NCBI RefSeq assembly: GCF_003367245.1
Contig: NZ_QRGR01000022.1
Location: 62,001 to 126,000, forward strand
Origin: Pontibacter diazotrophicus
Lineage (GTDB): Bacteria; Bacteroidota; Bacteroidia; Cytophagales; Hymenobacteraceae
Length of the DNA: 64,000 nucleotides
Reading direction: 5' to 3'
The notes under the pieces are model-generated. The model saw only the letters and a program-made list of their open reading frames with translations, made no database searches and was not told the origin of the DNA. This document shows positions 35,718-44,825 of this stretch, one piece after another. The position numbers were made by a program, and so were the translations under genes. How positions within the stretch are numbered: the stretch's first letter is position 1; each line of letters begins with the position of its first letter.

Positions 35718-35784
35718 AAAAAAAGACTCAGAATTTGGAAGAACTTCTACACTTTGATTTTTGAATTAAACCTACAACAGTAAA

Positions 35785-37101
35785 ATGTCTTTATCCCAAC
35801 GCGACCAGAACGTCATCTGGCATCCGTACACACAGATGAAAACAGCTGCCCTTCCAATCCCGATCGTTCGGGGAGAAGGAGCCATGTTATACGCGGAAGA
35901 TGGTACGGGTTATGTTGATGCTGTTTCGTCGTGGTGGGTGAACCTGCACGGGCACGCACACCCCTACATTGCCCAGAAGGTTGCAGAGCAGTTGCAAACG
36001 CTGGAGCATGTTATTTTTGCCGGCTTCACACACGCCCCAGCTGTGGAATTAGCTGAGCGCCTGCTGCAAATCCTGCCGCAGGGCCAGAGCCGTATGTTCT
36101 ACTCCGACAATGGCTCTACTGCTGTGGAAGTGGCGCTGAAAATGGCCATCCAATACTGGAACAACCTCGGTACTCCTAAAAAGAAAATCATCGCTTTCCG
36201 AGACAGCTACCACGGCGACACCTTTGGTGCCATGGCTGTTAGCGCACGTAGCGCCTTTACCGCCCCCTTTTGGTCTTACCTGTTCGAGGTAGAGTTCGTG
36301 GATGTGCCCGTTCCTGGTAAAGAGGAAGAGACAGTAAAGCAGCTGGAAGCTTATGCCTCAGGTGGTGATGTGGCCGCATTTATTTACGAGCCGCTGGTGT
36401 TGGGCACAGCGGGCATGGTCATGTATACGCCGGAGGTACTAAACAAACTCATGCAACTCTGCCAGCAGCACAACATCCTGACCATTGCCGATGAAGTAAT
36501 GACGGGCTTTGGACGTACCGGCCGTACCTTTGCCACCGACTACCTGCAGCATCAGCCGGATATGGTTTGCCTTTCGAAAGGGCTCACAGGCGGCACCATG
36601 GCGCTTGGAGCAACTTCCTGCAACGAAAAAATCTACGAAGCCTTTCTGCACGAAGACAAAAGCAAAACGCTCTTCCATGGCCACAGCTACACGGCCAATC
36701 CCGTAGCCTGCGCCGCCGGTTTAGCCAGCCTCGACCTACTGCTGCAATCTGAGACACAGGACAACATCCGCCGCATCTGCAGCCAGCACAACGCATTCGC
36801 AGCGCGCATAAAGCAAATGCCATATATAAAGGAAGTGCGTCAGCAGGGCACCATACTGGCTGTAGAATTTGAGGACAGCACCACCTCCTACTTTAGCGAC
36901 CTGCGGGATACGCTCTACAGCTTTGCATTATATCATGGCGTTATCCTTCGGCCGCTCGGTAATATCATCTATGTTATTGCGCCCTATTGCATCACTGATG
37001 AGCAGCTTAACCAGGTATATCAGACCATTTCAGGGATGCAGGAGGTGGTTTCCGGTAACAGGCATTACCCCCGCCCGGACCTAACAATGCTGCACGACTA
37101 A
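35785..37101 (+). CDS. bioA: Adenosylmethionine-8-amino-7-oxononanoate aminotransferase
   Basis: Class III PLP aminotransferase (438 residues) converting KAPA to DAPA with SAM as amino donor. It begins 'HPYTQMKTA', typical of BioA, then 'VSSWWVNLHGHAHP', 'FYSDNGSTAVEVALKMA', 'FRDSYHGDTFGAM', 'IADEVMTGFGRTG' and 'CLSKGLTGG' with the PLP Lys near residue 263. All key blocks are present. The fourth biotin gene, followed after 83 bp by a ketosynthase gene that may belong to the same transcript. Confidence 0.97.
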   Translation: MSLSQRDQNVIWHPYTQMKTAALPIPIVRGEGAMLYAEDGTGYVDAVSSWWVNLHGHAHPYIAQKVAEQLQTLEHVIFAGFTHAPAVELAERLLQILPQGQSRMFYSDNGSTAVEVALKMAIQYWNNLGTPKKKIIAFRDSYHGDTFGAMAVSARSAFTAPFWSYLFEVEFVDVPVPGKEEETVKQLEAYASGGDVAAFIYEPLVLGTAGMVMYTPEVLNKLMQLCQQHNILTIADEVMTGFGRTGRTFATDYLQHQPDMVCLSKGLTGGTMALGATSCNEKIYEAFLHEDKSKTLFHGHSYTANPVACAAGLASLDLLLQSETQDNIRRICSQHNAFAARIKQMPYIKEVRQQGTILAVEFEDSTTSYFSDLRDTLYSFALYHGVILRPLGNIIYVIAPYCITDEQLNQVYQTISGMQEVVSGNRHYPRPDLTMLHD

Positions 37102-37184
37102 CCTTTCTGCCTCCCTTCAAACCTCATTCCCTTTTCTGATCTTAGCCGCATAGTCTGCGATTAATCTTATACCTTTACCGGGAT

Positions 37185-38396
37185 TTGGAAGCAGAGAAAT
37201 CACATATCATCATTAGAGGAACAGGCCTTATCTCGCCGCAAGGGTATGATGCAGCGTCAGTTGCCGCCGCCTATACTGCAGGCATTCCTTCCTTTTCTAC
37301 GGTTATGCATCATGGGCAGGCCGTTCCGGTTGCCGCACTTCCCACCACAGCCGAGGCTGAACTGCAGCGTCTAACCCATTCAGACCCAAACTACCGGCAA
37401 CTTGACCGCTCTGTGCTGCTGGCTATCTATGCCGCACGACAGGCTGCTGCAGAAGCAGGCTGGCTGCAGGAAGGCACAGCTACTGCAGACGATTTAGGGG
37501 TGAACATTGGTTCTTCGCGAGGTGCCACAGGCCTGTTTGAGCAGCATTTCAGTGGCTATCAGCAAAGCCCCGAAGGTGCGCTTTCTTCCAGCGCCTCTCC
37601 TACCACCACCTTAGGCAACCTCTCCAGTTGGGTGGCGCATGCCGTAAATGCGGGTGGCGCACAAATCAGCCATTCGATTACATGCAGCACCGCATTGATG
37701 GCTGTGGCCAATGGCGTGGCCTGGCTGAAGGCAGGTATGGCACAACGCTTTCTGGCAGGAGGCACCGAGGCACCCCTTACGCCTTTTACATTGTCGCAGA
37801 TGAAGGCTGTGGGTATTTACTCTAAACTAGCTGTTCAGCCTTACCCCTGCCAGCCTTATGCGGTAGAAAAGCAGAATACCTTTGTTTTAGGCGAGGGTGC
37901 AGCTGTTTTTGCCCTGGAGCAGGTAGCATCAGATCGGCTTGCAGCAGGCGATGTGGTGGTGGAAGCCGTTGGTTTAGGATTTGAGAAGATAATGAGTAAA
38001 ACGGGCATTTCTGCGGAAGGTATCAACTTTCAGAAGTCGATGCGGCATGCGCTTGCGCAATTACCGGAGCACGATCGCCAGGTAGATCTCATTATTACGC
38101 ACACCCCCGGCACCCGCGCCGGCGACAGAGCAGAACTTGCCGCTATAGAAGCTGTTTTTGGAGAAAAGTCGCCTGCTATCACCACAAACAAATGGCTGAT
38201 CGGCCATACCCTCGGTGCCTCCGGTGCCCTTAGTCTCCAATATGCCCTTTATGTTTTGCAGCACCAACAGTTTGCGGCCATTCCTTTTCCTACCCTGCTT
38301 CCTTCCTTCAGCGTCTCTCGCTTTACCCGCATTATGATTAATGCCGCAGGGTTTGGTGGCAATGCGGCAAGTATAATTGTGTACTGCAACCGTTAA
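37185..38396 (+). CDS. FabF-like beta-ketoacyl-ACP synthase next to the biotin genes
   Basis: A 403-residue condensing enzyme with the Cys-His-His triad of the KAS I/II group: 'SITCSTALMA' (Cys near 166), 'ITHTPGTRAGD' (His near 304) and 'LIGHTLGASG' (His near 338). The N-terminal strand 'IIIRGTGLISPQG' requires a start at about 37185, where the codon is TTG; no ATG exists before the essential Cys region except one inside the fold. A TACCTTTA box lies just upstream, so it may have its own promoter. It sits on the same strand right after bioA, and no bioC or bioH is present in the window, so a role in making the pimelate chain is plausible but unproven. Confidence 0.85.
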   Translation: MEAEKSHIIIRGTGLISPQGYDAASVAAAYTAGIPSFSTVMHHGQAVPVAALPTTAEAELQRLTHSDPNYRQLDRSVLLAIYAARQAAAEAGWLQEGTATADDLGVNIGSSRGATGLFEQHFSGYQQSPEGALSSSASPTTTLGNLSSWVAHAVNAGGAQISHSITCSTALMAVANGVAWLKAGMAQRFLAGGTEAPLTPFTLSQMKAVGIYSKLAVQPYPCQPYAVEKQNTFVLGEGAAVFALEQVASDRLAAGDVVVEAVGLGFEKIMSKTGISAEGINFQKSMRHALAQLPEHDRQVDLIITHTPGTRAGDRAELAAIEAVFGEKSPAITTNKWLIGHTLGASGALSLQYALYVLQHQQFAAIPFPTLLPSFSVSRFTRIMINAAGFGGNAASIIVYCNR

Positions 38397-38618
38397 TAGC
38401 TCTTGGGAAGAAGCCTGTACTTCAGCAGTTATCGCCTGTCATTTTCATTGTTACAGTATAGCTTCTACTAGCATAAAAACTCAGCTATACTATTAAACAA
38501 GGAGGCTAGGATTTTACAGAGCGCGTTTTTTGTAGCTATAGTTTTGATAACCTACGATATTATGCTCCTTTTTTGCTAATTTTACGGCATAACAATCTTT
38601 CATTTTTCAATTACATAA

Positions 38619-39929
38619 ATGAGAATTCTGAAATTCGGTGGCACCTCTGTAGGTTCTGCTGAGAGAATGAGGGCGGTTGCCTCGCTCATCCAAAGCGATG
38701 AGCCTAGAATTGTGGTGTTGTCTGCTATGTCGGGCACCACAAATGCGTTGGTACAAATAGCTGAGACGCTGTACCAGAACAAGAACCAGGAAGCGAATGC
38801 GCTGATTGATGCGCTGCATGATAAATATAAACAGGTGGTAGAGGAACTCTACACCTCCACCGAAAAAAGAAAACAGGCGAACGACCTGCTGACAACTCAT
38901 TTCGATTACCTCCGCGCATTTACGCAGGACCTGTTCACGATTCATGAAGAGCGGGCGGTGCTGGCGCAGGGTGAGTTGCTTTCGACGGCATTGTTCCAGT
39001 TCTTCCTTGAGGAGAATGGCATTCCGTCGGTGTTGCTGCCGGCCCTGAACTTCATGAAAATTGATGAGAACGAAGAGCCGGACGCACCATACATCGCGAA
39101 GCAACTGAAAACAGAACTGGAGCAGTACCCGGATGCAAAGCTTTTCATTACCCAGGGCTACATCTGCCGCAATGCGTTTGGCGAAATAGATAACCTGAAG
39201 CGTGGGGGCTCTGACTATTCTGCTTCCCTGATAGGTGCTGCTGCCGATGCCGACGAAATCCAGATCTGGACCGACATCAGTGGCATGCATAACAACGACC
39301 CGCGTATCGTCAAAAACACCTACCCTATCGCGGAACTGTCTTTTGATGAGGCGGCAGAGCTGGCCTATTTCGGTGCTAAAATTCTGCACCCAAGCAGCGT
39401 AACACCTGCCAAGAAAAAGAATATACCGGTACGCCTGCTTAACACCATGGAACCCGAGGCGCAAGGTACTACCATCTCCGCTGAGAGCACTGGTGGCAGC
39501 ATCAAAGCCGTAGCTGCGAAGGATGGCATCACTGCTATCAAGATAAAGTCAGGGCGGATGTTGTTGGCATATGGTTTCCTGCGCAGTGTTTTCGAGGTAT
39601 TTGAGCGCTACAAGACACCAATCGACATGATTACTACCTCTGAGGTAGCTGTTTCTCTGACTATCGACAATGACAAGTCTCTGAATGAAATCGTTTCAGA
39701 GCTGGAGGCTTTCGGCCAGGTTGAAGTGGACACAGCGCAAACGATCATTTGTGTTGTAGGTGATTTTATCTCTGCGCGCAGCGGATCTGCCTTGAAGATA
39801 TTCACATCCCTGGAAGAGGTTCCGGTACGCATGATATCTTATGGCGGCAGCAAGAACAACATCAGCCTGCTGATTGACACCAGCAACAAAGTAGAGGCTC
39901 TGACAAAACTGAACGAAGGAATTTTTTGA
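38619..39929 (+). CDS. lysC: Aspartate kinase (lysine-branch, monofunctional)
   Basis: Catalyses the first step of the aspartate pathway, phosphorylation of aspartate. 'MRILKFGGTSVGSAERM' is the kinase start motif, 'LKRGGSDYSASLIGAA' and 'WTDISGM' complete the amino-acid kinase domain (about 1-290). Two ACT-type regulatory domains follow (about 305-436), so feedback by lysine is likely. The 436-residue length fits a monofunctional enzyme with no homoserine dehydrogenase fused. It ends right before lysA and is probably cotranscribed with it. Confidence 0.95.
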   Translation: MRILKFGGTSVGSAERMRAVASLIQSDEPRIVVLSAMSGTTNALVQIAETLYQNKNQEANALIDALHDKYKQVVEELYTSTEKRKQANDLLTTHFDYLRAFTQDLFTIHEERAVLAQGELLSTALFQFFLEENGIPSVLLPALNFMKIDENEEPDAPYIAKQLKTELEQYPDAKLFITQGYICRNAFGEIDNLKRGGSDYSASLIGAAADADEIQIWTDISGMHNNDPRIVKNTYPIAELSFDEAAELAYFGAKILHPSSVTPAKKKNIPVRLLNTMEPEAQGTTISAESTGGSIKAVAAKDGITAIKIKSGRMLLAYGFLRSVFEVFERYKTPIDMITTSEVAVSLTIDNDKSLNEIVSELEAFGQVEVDTAQTIICVVGDFISARSGSALKIFTSLEEVPVRMISYGGSKNNISLLIDTSNKVEALTKLNEGIF

Positions 39930-39943
39930 GAGAAACACATCAA

Positions 39944-41086
39944 ATGCTTAACCTAAACTTAGAGGAGTTGCAACAGCAGCAAACTCCTTTTTATGCCTAT
40001 AACTTAAACCTGCTGCGCCAGACGCTGCAAGCATCAAAGCAGGAAGCCGACAAGTATAATTATCACGTACATTATGCCCTGAAAGCGAACGCAAACGCTC
40101 CCGTGCTGGATGCAATGCGCGAATTCGGCTTTGGAGCAGACTGCGTGAGTGGAAATGAGATTAAAGCAGCCATTGAAAATGGCTTTGCACCCCAGGATGT
40201 CGTTTTTGCAGGAGTAGGCAAATCCGATGCTGAAATAAACTATGCCTTAGAACAGGATATCTTCTGCTTTAACTGCGAGTCGAGCCACGAGTTAGAGGTG
40301 CTGAATGAGCTGGCGGAGAAGAAAGGGCGAGTGGCGCGGATAGCGCTGCGCATTAACCCGAACGTGAACGCCAATACGCACAAGTACATCACTACTGGCC
40401 TTGAGGAGAATAAATTCGGTATTAACGCATGGGAACTGGAAAGTGTGCTGGAGCAGCTAAAGGAGCTAAAGCATCTCGAGTTGATTGGCATTCACTTCCA
40501 CATCGGTTCCCAAATTACAGACCTTACGGTTTTCAAAAACCTGTGCACGCGGGTGAATGAATTTCAGGAGTGGTTCTTGGCGCGTAACATACAGTTGCAG
40601 CATATAAACGTAGGCGGAGGCTTGGGCGTGGATTATTATCACCCGGAGCAACAGCCTATTCCTGATTTCGAAGCTTATTTCGGGCTTTTCAACCAGTTCC
40701 TGGAATTGCGTCCGGGGCAGGAAGTGCATTTTGAGCTGGGCCGTGCGCTGGTGGCACAATGCGGTACACTTATATCAAAGGTGCTGTACATCAAAAATGG
40801 CCAGAATACGAATTTCGCTATTCTGGATGCCGGCATGACGGAACTGATTCGCCCGGCCCTGTACCAGTCGTATCATAAAATTGAGAATCTGACAAGTGAA
40901 AAAGCAGAAGCCCGTTATGATGTGGTAGGCCCTATCTGTGAATCGTCTGACTGCTTTGGCAAGGCTGTCATCCTTCCTGAAACCCAAAGAGGTGACCTGA
41001 TTGCTATCTGGTCGGCAGGGGCTTATGGTGAGGTGATGGCCTCGGCTTATAACCTGCGCGATAAAGCAAAAGCGGTATACCTGTAA
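39944..41086 (+). CDS. lysA: Diaminopimelate decarboxylase
   Basis: PLP-dependent, fold-type III enzyme making lysine from meso-diaminopimelate. 'HYALKANANAPVL' near residue 45 holds the PLP Lys, 'GIHFHIGSQI' and 'NVGGGLGVDY' are family blocks, 'ICESSDCFGK' has the catalytic Cys and 'AGAYGEVMAS' closes the active site. A TTG at 39926 would overlap lysC, but the ATG at 39944 gives the normal N-terminus. 380 residues is slightly short but within range for the family. Related carboxynorspermidine decarboxylases are possible, but the lysC neighbour favours LysA. Strong terminator follows. Confidence 0.93.
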   Translation: MLNLNLEELQQQQTPFYAYNLNLLRQTLQASKQEADKYNYHVHYALKANANAPVLDAMREFGFGADCVSGNEIKAAIENGFAPQDVVFAGVGKSDAEINYALEQDIFCFNCESSHELEVLNELAEKKGRVARIALRINPNVNANTHKYITTGLEENKFGINAWELESVLEQLKELKHLELIGIHFHIGSQITDLTVFKNLCTRVNEFQEWFLARNIQLQHINVGGGLGVDYYHPEQQPIPDFEAYFGLFNQFLELRPGQEVHFELGRALVAQCGTLISKVLYIKNGQNTNFAILDAGMTELIRPALYQSYHKIENLTSEKAEARYDVVGPICESSDCFGKAVILPETQRGDLIAIWSAGAYGEVMASAYNLRDKAKAVYL

Positions 41087-41102
41087 GAGCTAAAAATGAC
41101 AT

Positions 41103-41145
41103 AAAAACAAAACCCGGCTTCTTAAAGAAGCCGGGTTTTGTTTTT
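41103..41145. terminator. Terminator between lysA and the propeptide-like lipoprotein gene
   Basis: An inverted repeat AAAACAAAACCCGGCTTCTT / AAGAAGCCGGGTTTTGTTTT with a 2-nt centre, 19-20 perfect pairs, ending in T5. It lies 16 bp after lysA and 58 bp from the converging gene, so it can serve both. Confidence 0.9.
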
Positions 41146-41203
41146 CACCTGTTTGCTTTTCTGATAAAAAGAAGGCTATTCGCCTCCGTATGTTAGCCTG
41201 TTA

Positions 41204-41872
41204 CTAATCCGGCGTTATGATAAAGTCAGGTTCTGCCTGTGCTATTCCTTTTTGCCCATGCAGGTAATTTGCAAAAGCTAATGCATTGCCTTTCGATGCA
41301 TTGTCAACTTTTACTACATACGTACCTTCGCCAATTGATTTCAGCACTTCTGCATTATATTCCTTCGCAAGTTGCTGTAGCACTTCCGTTTCGCCATTTT
41401 CCAGTGTTACAATAACCTGATTACTGACACCGAGCAAGCTGTTGCCATCCCTGAAATAAGGGGAAGCATAGCTTATGTTAGGATCTTTTGCTAATTCCTG
41501 CAAGGCCTGTTCCACCTGATTGCTGTTCAATCCGTCTACCAACGCAACTCTGTGCAACAACGCTGCATCTGTTGCCACCTGCTCTGTTGTTTTCTTTACA
41601 AATACATACTGCGTTAAGATACGCTGCTCCTGATCTGCGGTCAGGCCGCCCACGAAAGATACCAGTACGTCTTTCGTATACACATTGCCTAAAGCTTTCT
41701 GATTCTGCCCTGTAAAGTAGGTATAGTTTGTAGAAGACTGTCCTGCCTGAGCCTTTAAAAGGTTGGGACCAGCTTTAATATTACGTATTGGAGCAGGGCC
41801 ATCTTGCCTGCAGGAAGTGAATGCAAAGAGTAGAGTGAGAGTTGCTAAAACAGGAATTAGGGTTCTTTTCAT
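41204..41872 (-). CDS. Lipoprotein resembling subtilisin propeptide domains without a protease
   Basis: A 222-residue lipoprotein with signal 'MKRTLIPVLATLTLLFAFTSC' shortened here by its end; Cys21 is the lipidation site. After a linker it has two similar alpha/beta units: about 68-140 ('KDVLVSFVGGLTADQEQ' ... 'DPNISYASPYF') and about 150-220 ('NQVIVTLENGETEVLQQLA' ... 'GIAQAEPDFI'). Both look like the fervidolysin/I9-type propeptides that fold and inhibit S8 proteases, including the closing 'I-x-A-E-P-D' strand. No Ser/His/Asp protease domain follows. It may be a free-standing protease inhibitor or chaperone; this is inference from fold pattern. Confidence 0.65.
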   Translation of the reverse strand: MKRTLIPVLATLTLLFAFTSCRQDGPAPIRNIKAGPNLLKAQAGQSSTNYTYFTGQNQKALGNVYTKDVLVSFVGGLTADQEQRILTQYVFVKKTTEQVATDAALLHRVALVDGLNSNQVEQALQELAKDPNISYASPYFRDGNSLLGVSNQVIVTLENGETEVLQQLAKEYNAEVLKSIGEGTYVVKVDNASKGNALAFANYLHGQKGIAQAEPDFIITPD

Positions 41873-42308
41873 ATCCGTACAAATTATATCGCCATCTGAT
41901 ATTTATTAGTACGGCCAAACTTATTTTAAAGCTAAAAAAAAGTGTGCGAATATAAATATTTCTTAGTAGTCACATTTTACGTGCTAACATTTATCTAATT
42001 TATTGCATTCTACTAATATATAGACCTAAAAACCTTAATTTGCTGTTTATAGAAGGTTTTCTGTTGTAACTATAGGAGGTTTAATGTTGTAATTATGGAA
42101 GCTTTTTTTCCTTTTCAAAACCCAAACTCACAGTGACTTGCACAATAAATGCACCAGCCGCTTTAAGCTAACACTGATACTTCAGAAGTTAATTTTTGCC
42201 ATGTGCGCAAATTCTGCTGATTTCCATTTTCTGACAGTTTCCGGTCATCCTGCAACCCTACATACACACCACTTCCCTCCTTGGTCAAACCCAAATATCC
42301 TCATGCTT
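41873..42308. other. AT-rich intergenic region with short tandem repeats
   Basis: No supported ORF (a 68-codon frame at 42138-42344 has no recognisable content). It contains the 23-bp repeats at 42048-42110 and the promoter side of the propeptide-like lipoprotein gene. Confidence 0.4.
42048..42110. repeat. Two and a half imperfect 23-bp tandem repeats
   Basis: Units TATAGAAGGTTTTCTGTTG..., TATAGGAGGTTTAATGTTG... and a partial TATGGAAGC... follow one another without spacers. They lie about 180 bp upstream of the propeptide-like lipoprotein gene. Confidence 0.55.
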
Positions 42309-43370
42309 TTACCGCTCTTCCCGCTCAAAGCTAAGTTCCTCTAACCTTTCTTCTTCCTCATAGAAATTCGTAATAGCCTCTGTCAGTTGCGGAAACTCCA
42401 CCAGAAAACCATCATGCCCGTAGTCGGACTGAATAAGGTAAAAGGATGAATGCGCCACGTGCTCGTGCAGGAAGCGCTGCTCCTCCACCGGAAACAGCAC
42501 ATCTGAATTTACTCCTACAAAAAGGCTTTTTGCCTTGAGTTGCGCCAGCGCCTTTTCGAGTCCACCTCTGTCGCGGCCCGCGTGGTGGGAGTCCATCGCT
42601 TTGGAAAGCAGCCAATAGGTATAGGCATTAAAACGTTTTGCCAGCTTTTCGCCCTGGTGCACCTGGTAACTGGAAGCCCGGAAATTGTCTGTGATGCTGT
42701 TGCCGGGTTCCTGCTGAGTTGCCGCATAAGTGTTGTAATGCCGGTACGAAAGCATGGCAATGGCCCTGGCTGTTTTCAGACCTTCTGAACCGGCAGTTTC
42801 AGTGTCTGTTGCCCAACTCGGATCCTGGCGGATAGCCATGCGCTGGGTTTCGTTAAAAGCAATGCCCCAGGGTGAGTGGCGTGCATTGGAGGCCACATGG
42901 ATTAACCGTTCAAACACATCAGGCTGAAGCAGTGCCCACTCCAGTGCCTGCTGCCCACCTAAAGACCCTCCTATTAACGTATGTACACGCTCCAGTTCCA
43001 GGTCCTTCCGCAGCAGATCAAAAGCAGCCACCACATCACGGTTGGTCAATTGCGGGAAAGCATGATAATAAGGCTGTTGCGTCTCCGGGTTAACGCTGAG
43101 CGGCCCGGTGGAACCATAGCAACCACCCAAGGTGTTGGCGCAGATCACGAACCACTCGCGTGGGTCATACAGCTTGCCCTCCCCAAACAACTCGCACCAC
43201 CAATCGGTAAAGTCAGCGCTGCCGGTTAAGGCATGGCACACCCACACCACATTACTGCGCTGTGCGTTAAGCGTGCCAAAGGTGGTATAGGCAAGCTGGA
43301 AGCCGGGCAGCGTAGCACCCGACTCCAGTGTAAAAGTATTCTTGTATTCAAAAACGTGATGTGTTGGCAT
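42309..43370 (-). CDS. metX: Homoserine O-acetyltransferase
   Basis: Alpha/beta-hydrolase-fold enzyme (353 residues) that acetylates homoserine, activating it for sulfur transfer in methionine synthesis. 'NVVWVCHALTGSAD' forms the oxyanion strand, 'LIGGSLGGQQALEWA' the nucleophile elbow with Ser near residue 135, 'FVGVNSDVLFPVEEQ' the catalytic Asp and 'SDYGHDGFLVE' the catalytic His. The 'HVASNARHSPWGIAFNETQR' block is typical of MetX. It lies 12 bp after metY and is cotranscribed with it from the riboswitch-controlled leader. Confidence 0.96.
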   Translation of the reverse strand: MPTHHVFEYKNTFTLESGATLPGFQLAYTTFGTLNAQRSNVVWVCHALTGSADFTDWWCELFGEGKLYDPREWFVICANTLGGCYGSTGPLSVNPETQQPYYHAFPQLTNRDVVAAFDLLRKDLELERVHTLIGGSLGGQQALEWALLQPDVFERLIHVASNARHSPWGIAFNETQRMAIRQDPSWATDTETAGSEGLKTARAIAMLSYRHYNTYAATQQEPGNSITDNFRASSYQVHQGEKLAKRFNAYTYWLLSKAMDSHHAGRDRGGLEKALAQLKAKSLFVGVNSDVLFPVEEQRFLHEHVAHSSFYLIQSDYGHDGFLVEFPQLTEAITNFYEEEERLEELSFEREER

Positions 43371-43382
43371 ATTCTCTTCTTA

Positions 43383-44708
43383 TTATGCGGGCTCCGGTTG
43401 CCCCTCCTTTACTTTAGCAAAAGCCTGCTCAAAATCGGCTTTTATGTCTTCTATATGTTCGATACCGGCCGATACGCGCAGCAACGTTGGCTCTACTCCT
43501 GCATTAAGCTGTTCGGCATCAGAGAGCTGTTGGTGTGTGGTAGAAGCCGGGTGTATGATAAGTGTTTTGGCATCGCCCACGTTGGCTAAATGGCTCACGA
43601 GTTTCAGGCTGTCTACAAAACGCTCTGCCTGCTGTTTGTCTCCTACTTTCAACTTAAAGGAAAGCACGCCACCGAAACCGCGCTTCAGGTATTTTTTTGC
43701 CAGTTCGTGGTAGTTGCTGCTTTCAAGGCCCGGGTAATTCACAGACGCTACCTGCTCATGTTGCTCCAGCCACTTTGCCAGCTCCAGCGCGTTCTGCACT
43801 GTTCTGTCCAGGCGAAGCGAAAGTGTTTCAAGGCCTTGCAGCAACAGAAAGGAGTTGAACGGGCTAAGGGCAGGGCCAAAATCGCGCAGGCCTTCCACAC
43901 GGGCACGTATCGCGAAAGCGATGTTTCCGAATGGCCCGTCAGTTCCAAACACCTCCCAGAACTTCATACCATGGTAGCCTTCGGATGGCTCAGAGAACTG
44001 GGGAAACTTGCCGTTGCCCCAGTTAAAATTACCGCCGTCCACTATCACACCGCCAATGCTGGTACCATGTCCGCCAATCCATTTGGTGGCCGATTCCACT
44101 ACTATATTGGCGCCGTGCTCCAGCGGGCGGAAAAGGTAACCACCTGCCCCAAAGGTGTTATCCACTATCAGCGGAATGTCATACTTGCGGGCCAGCGCTG
44201 CAATGGCCTCAAAATCAGGAACATTAAAGCGTGGGTTGCCGATGGTCTCTAAATAAATGGCCTTTGTATTTTCATCAATCAGCTTCTCATAGCTTTCCAC
44301 CTCATCGTTCTCCGCAAAACGCGACTCTATCCCCAACCGCTTGAACGATACCTTAAACTGGTTATAAGTACCACCATACAGAAACTTCGTGGACACAAAA
44401 TTGTCTCCGGATTCCAGGATGTTGCTCAGCGCTATAAACTGTGCTGCCTGCCCGGATGCCACCGCCACGGCTGCTGCACCACCTTCCAGGGCTGCTATGC
44501 GCTTCTCGAACACATCCGTAGTCGGGTTCATGATGCGGGTATAGATATTCCCAAACTCCTTCAGGGCAAACAGATTGGCCCCATGCTCCGCATTTTTGAA
44601 AGCGTAAGAGGTAGTCTGGTAAACAGGTACGGCACGGGACTGTGTAGTAGGGTCAATTTCCTGGCCGGCGTGTAGCTGTAATGTTTCGAAGTGTAGTGTC
44701 TCTGACAT
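43383..44708 (-). CDS. metY: O-acetylhomoserine sulfhydrylase
   Basis: PLP enzyme of the Cys/Met metabolism family (441 residues) that turns O-acetylhomoserine and sulfide into homocysteine. It begins 'ETLQLHAGQEIDPTTQSRAV' and 'VPVYQTTSYAF', has 'VAVASGQAAQF', 'DNTFGAGGYLFRPLEHGA' and 'ESATKWIGGHG' with the PLP Lys near 211. 'LIIHPASTTHQQL' near the C-terminus is typical. First enzyme gene of metY-metX. Its 5' leader contains a SAM-I riboswitch and a Cys/Met-rich leader ORF, so expression probably responds to both SAM and sulfur amino acid supply. Confidence 0.96.
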   Translation of the reverse strand: MSETLHFETLQLHAGQEIDPTTQSRAVPVYQTTSYAFKNAEHGANLFALKEFGNIYTRIMNPTTDVFEKRIAALEGGAAAVAVASGQAAQFIALSNILESGDNFVSTKFLYGGTYNQFKVSFKRLGIESRFAENDEVESYEKLIDENTKAIYLETIGNPRFNVPDFEAIAALARKYDIPLIVDNTFGAGGYLFRPLEHGANIVVESATKWIGGHGTSIGGVIVDGGNFNWGNGKFPQFSEPSEGYHGMKFWEVFGTDGPFGNIAFAIRARVEGLRDFGPALSPFNSFLLLQGLETLSLRLDRTVQNALELAKWLEQHEQVASVNYPGLESSNYHELAKKYLKRGFGGVLSFKLKVGDKQQAERFVDSLKLVSHLANVGDAKTLIIHPASTTHQQLSDAEQLNAGVEPTLLRVSAGIEHIEDIKADFEQAFAKVKEGQPEPA

Positions 44709-44825
44709 GGTTGTTCGGTTTATGGGTTAGGAATGGCTGATTGATCTAATGGGAAAGCGCCCGAAAGCGTAAGATGTGCAGCAGAAAGCATGTGTGTGCC
44801 CGATGCTGTAAAACGGGGGATTTGC

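Noticed and set aside
38607..39464. 285-codon antisense ORF over lysC
   Set aside because: Arg/Cys/Gln-rich shadow of an intact aspartate kinase gene.
42048..42110. CRISPR-like array
   Set aside because: The repeats are directly adjacent without spacers and only 2.5 copies exist.
42138..42344. 68-codon ORF before metX end
   Set aside because: His/Pro-rich, no pattern and overlaps the end of metX on the other strand.
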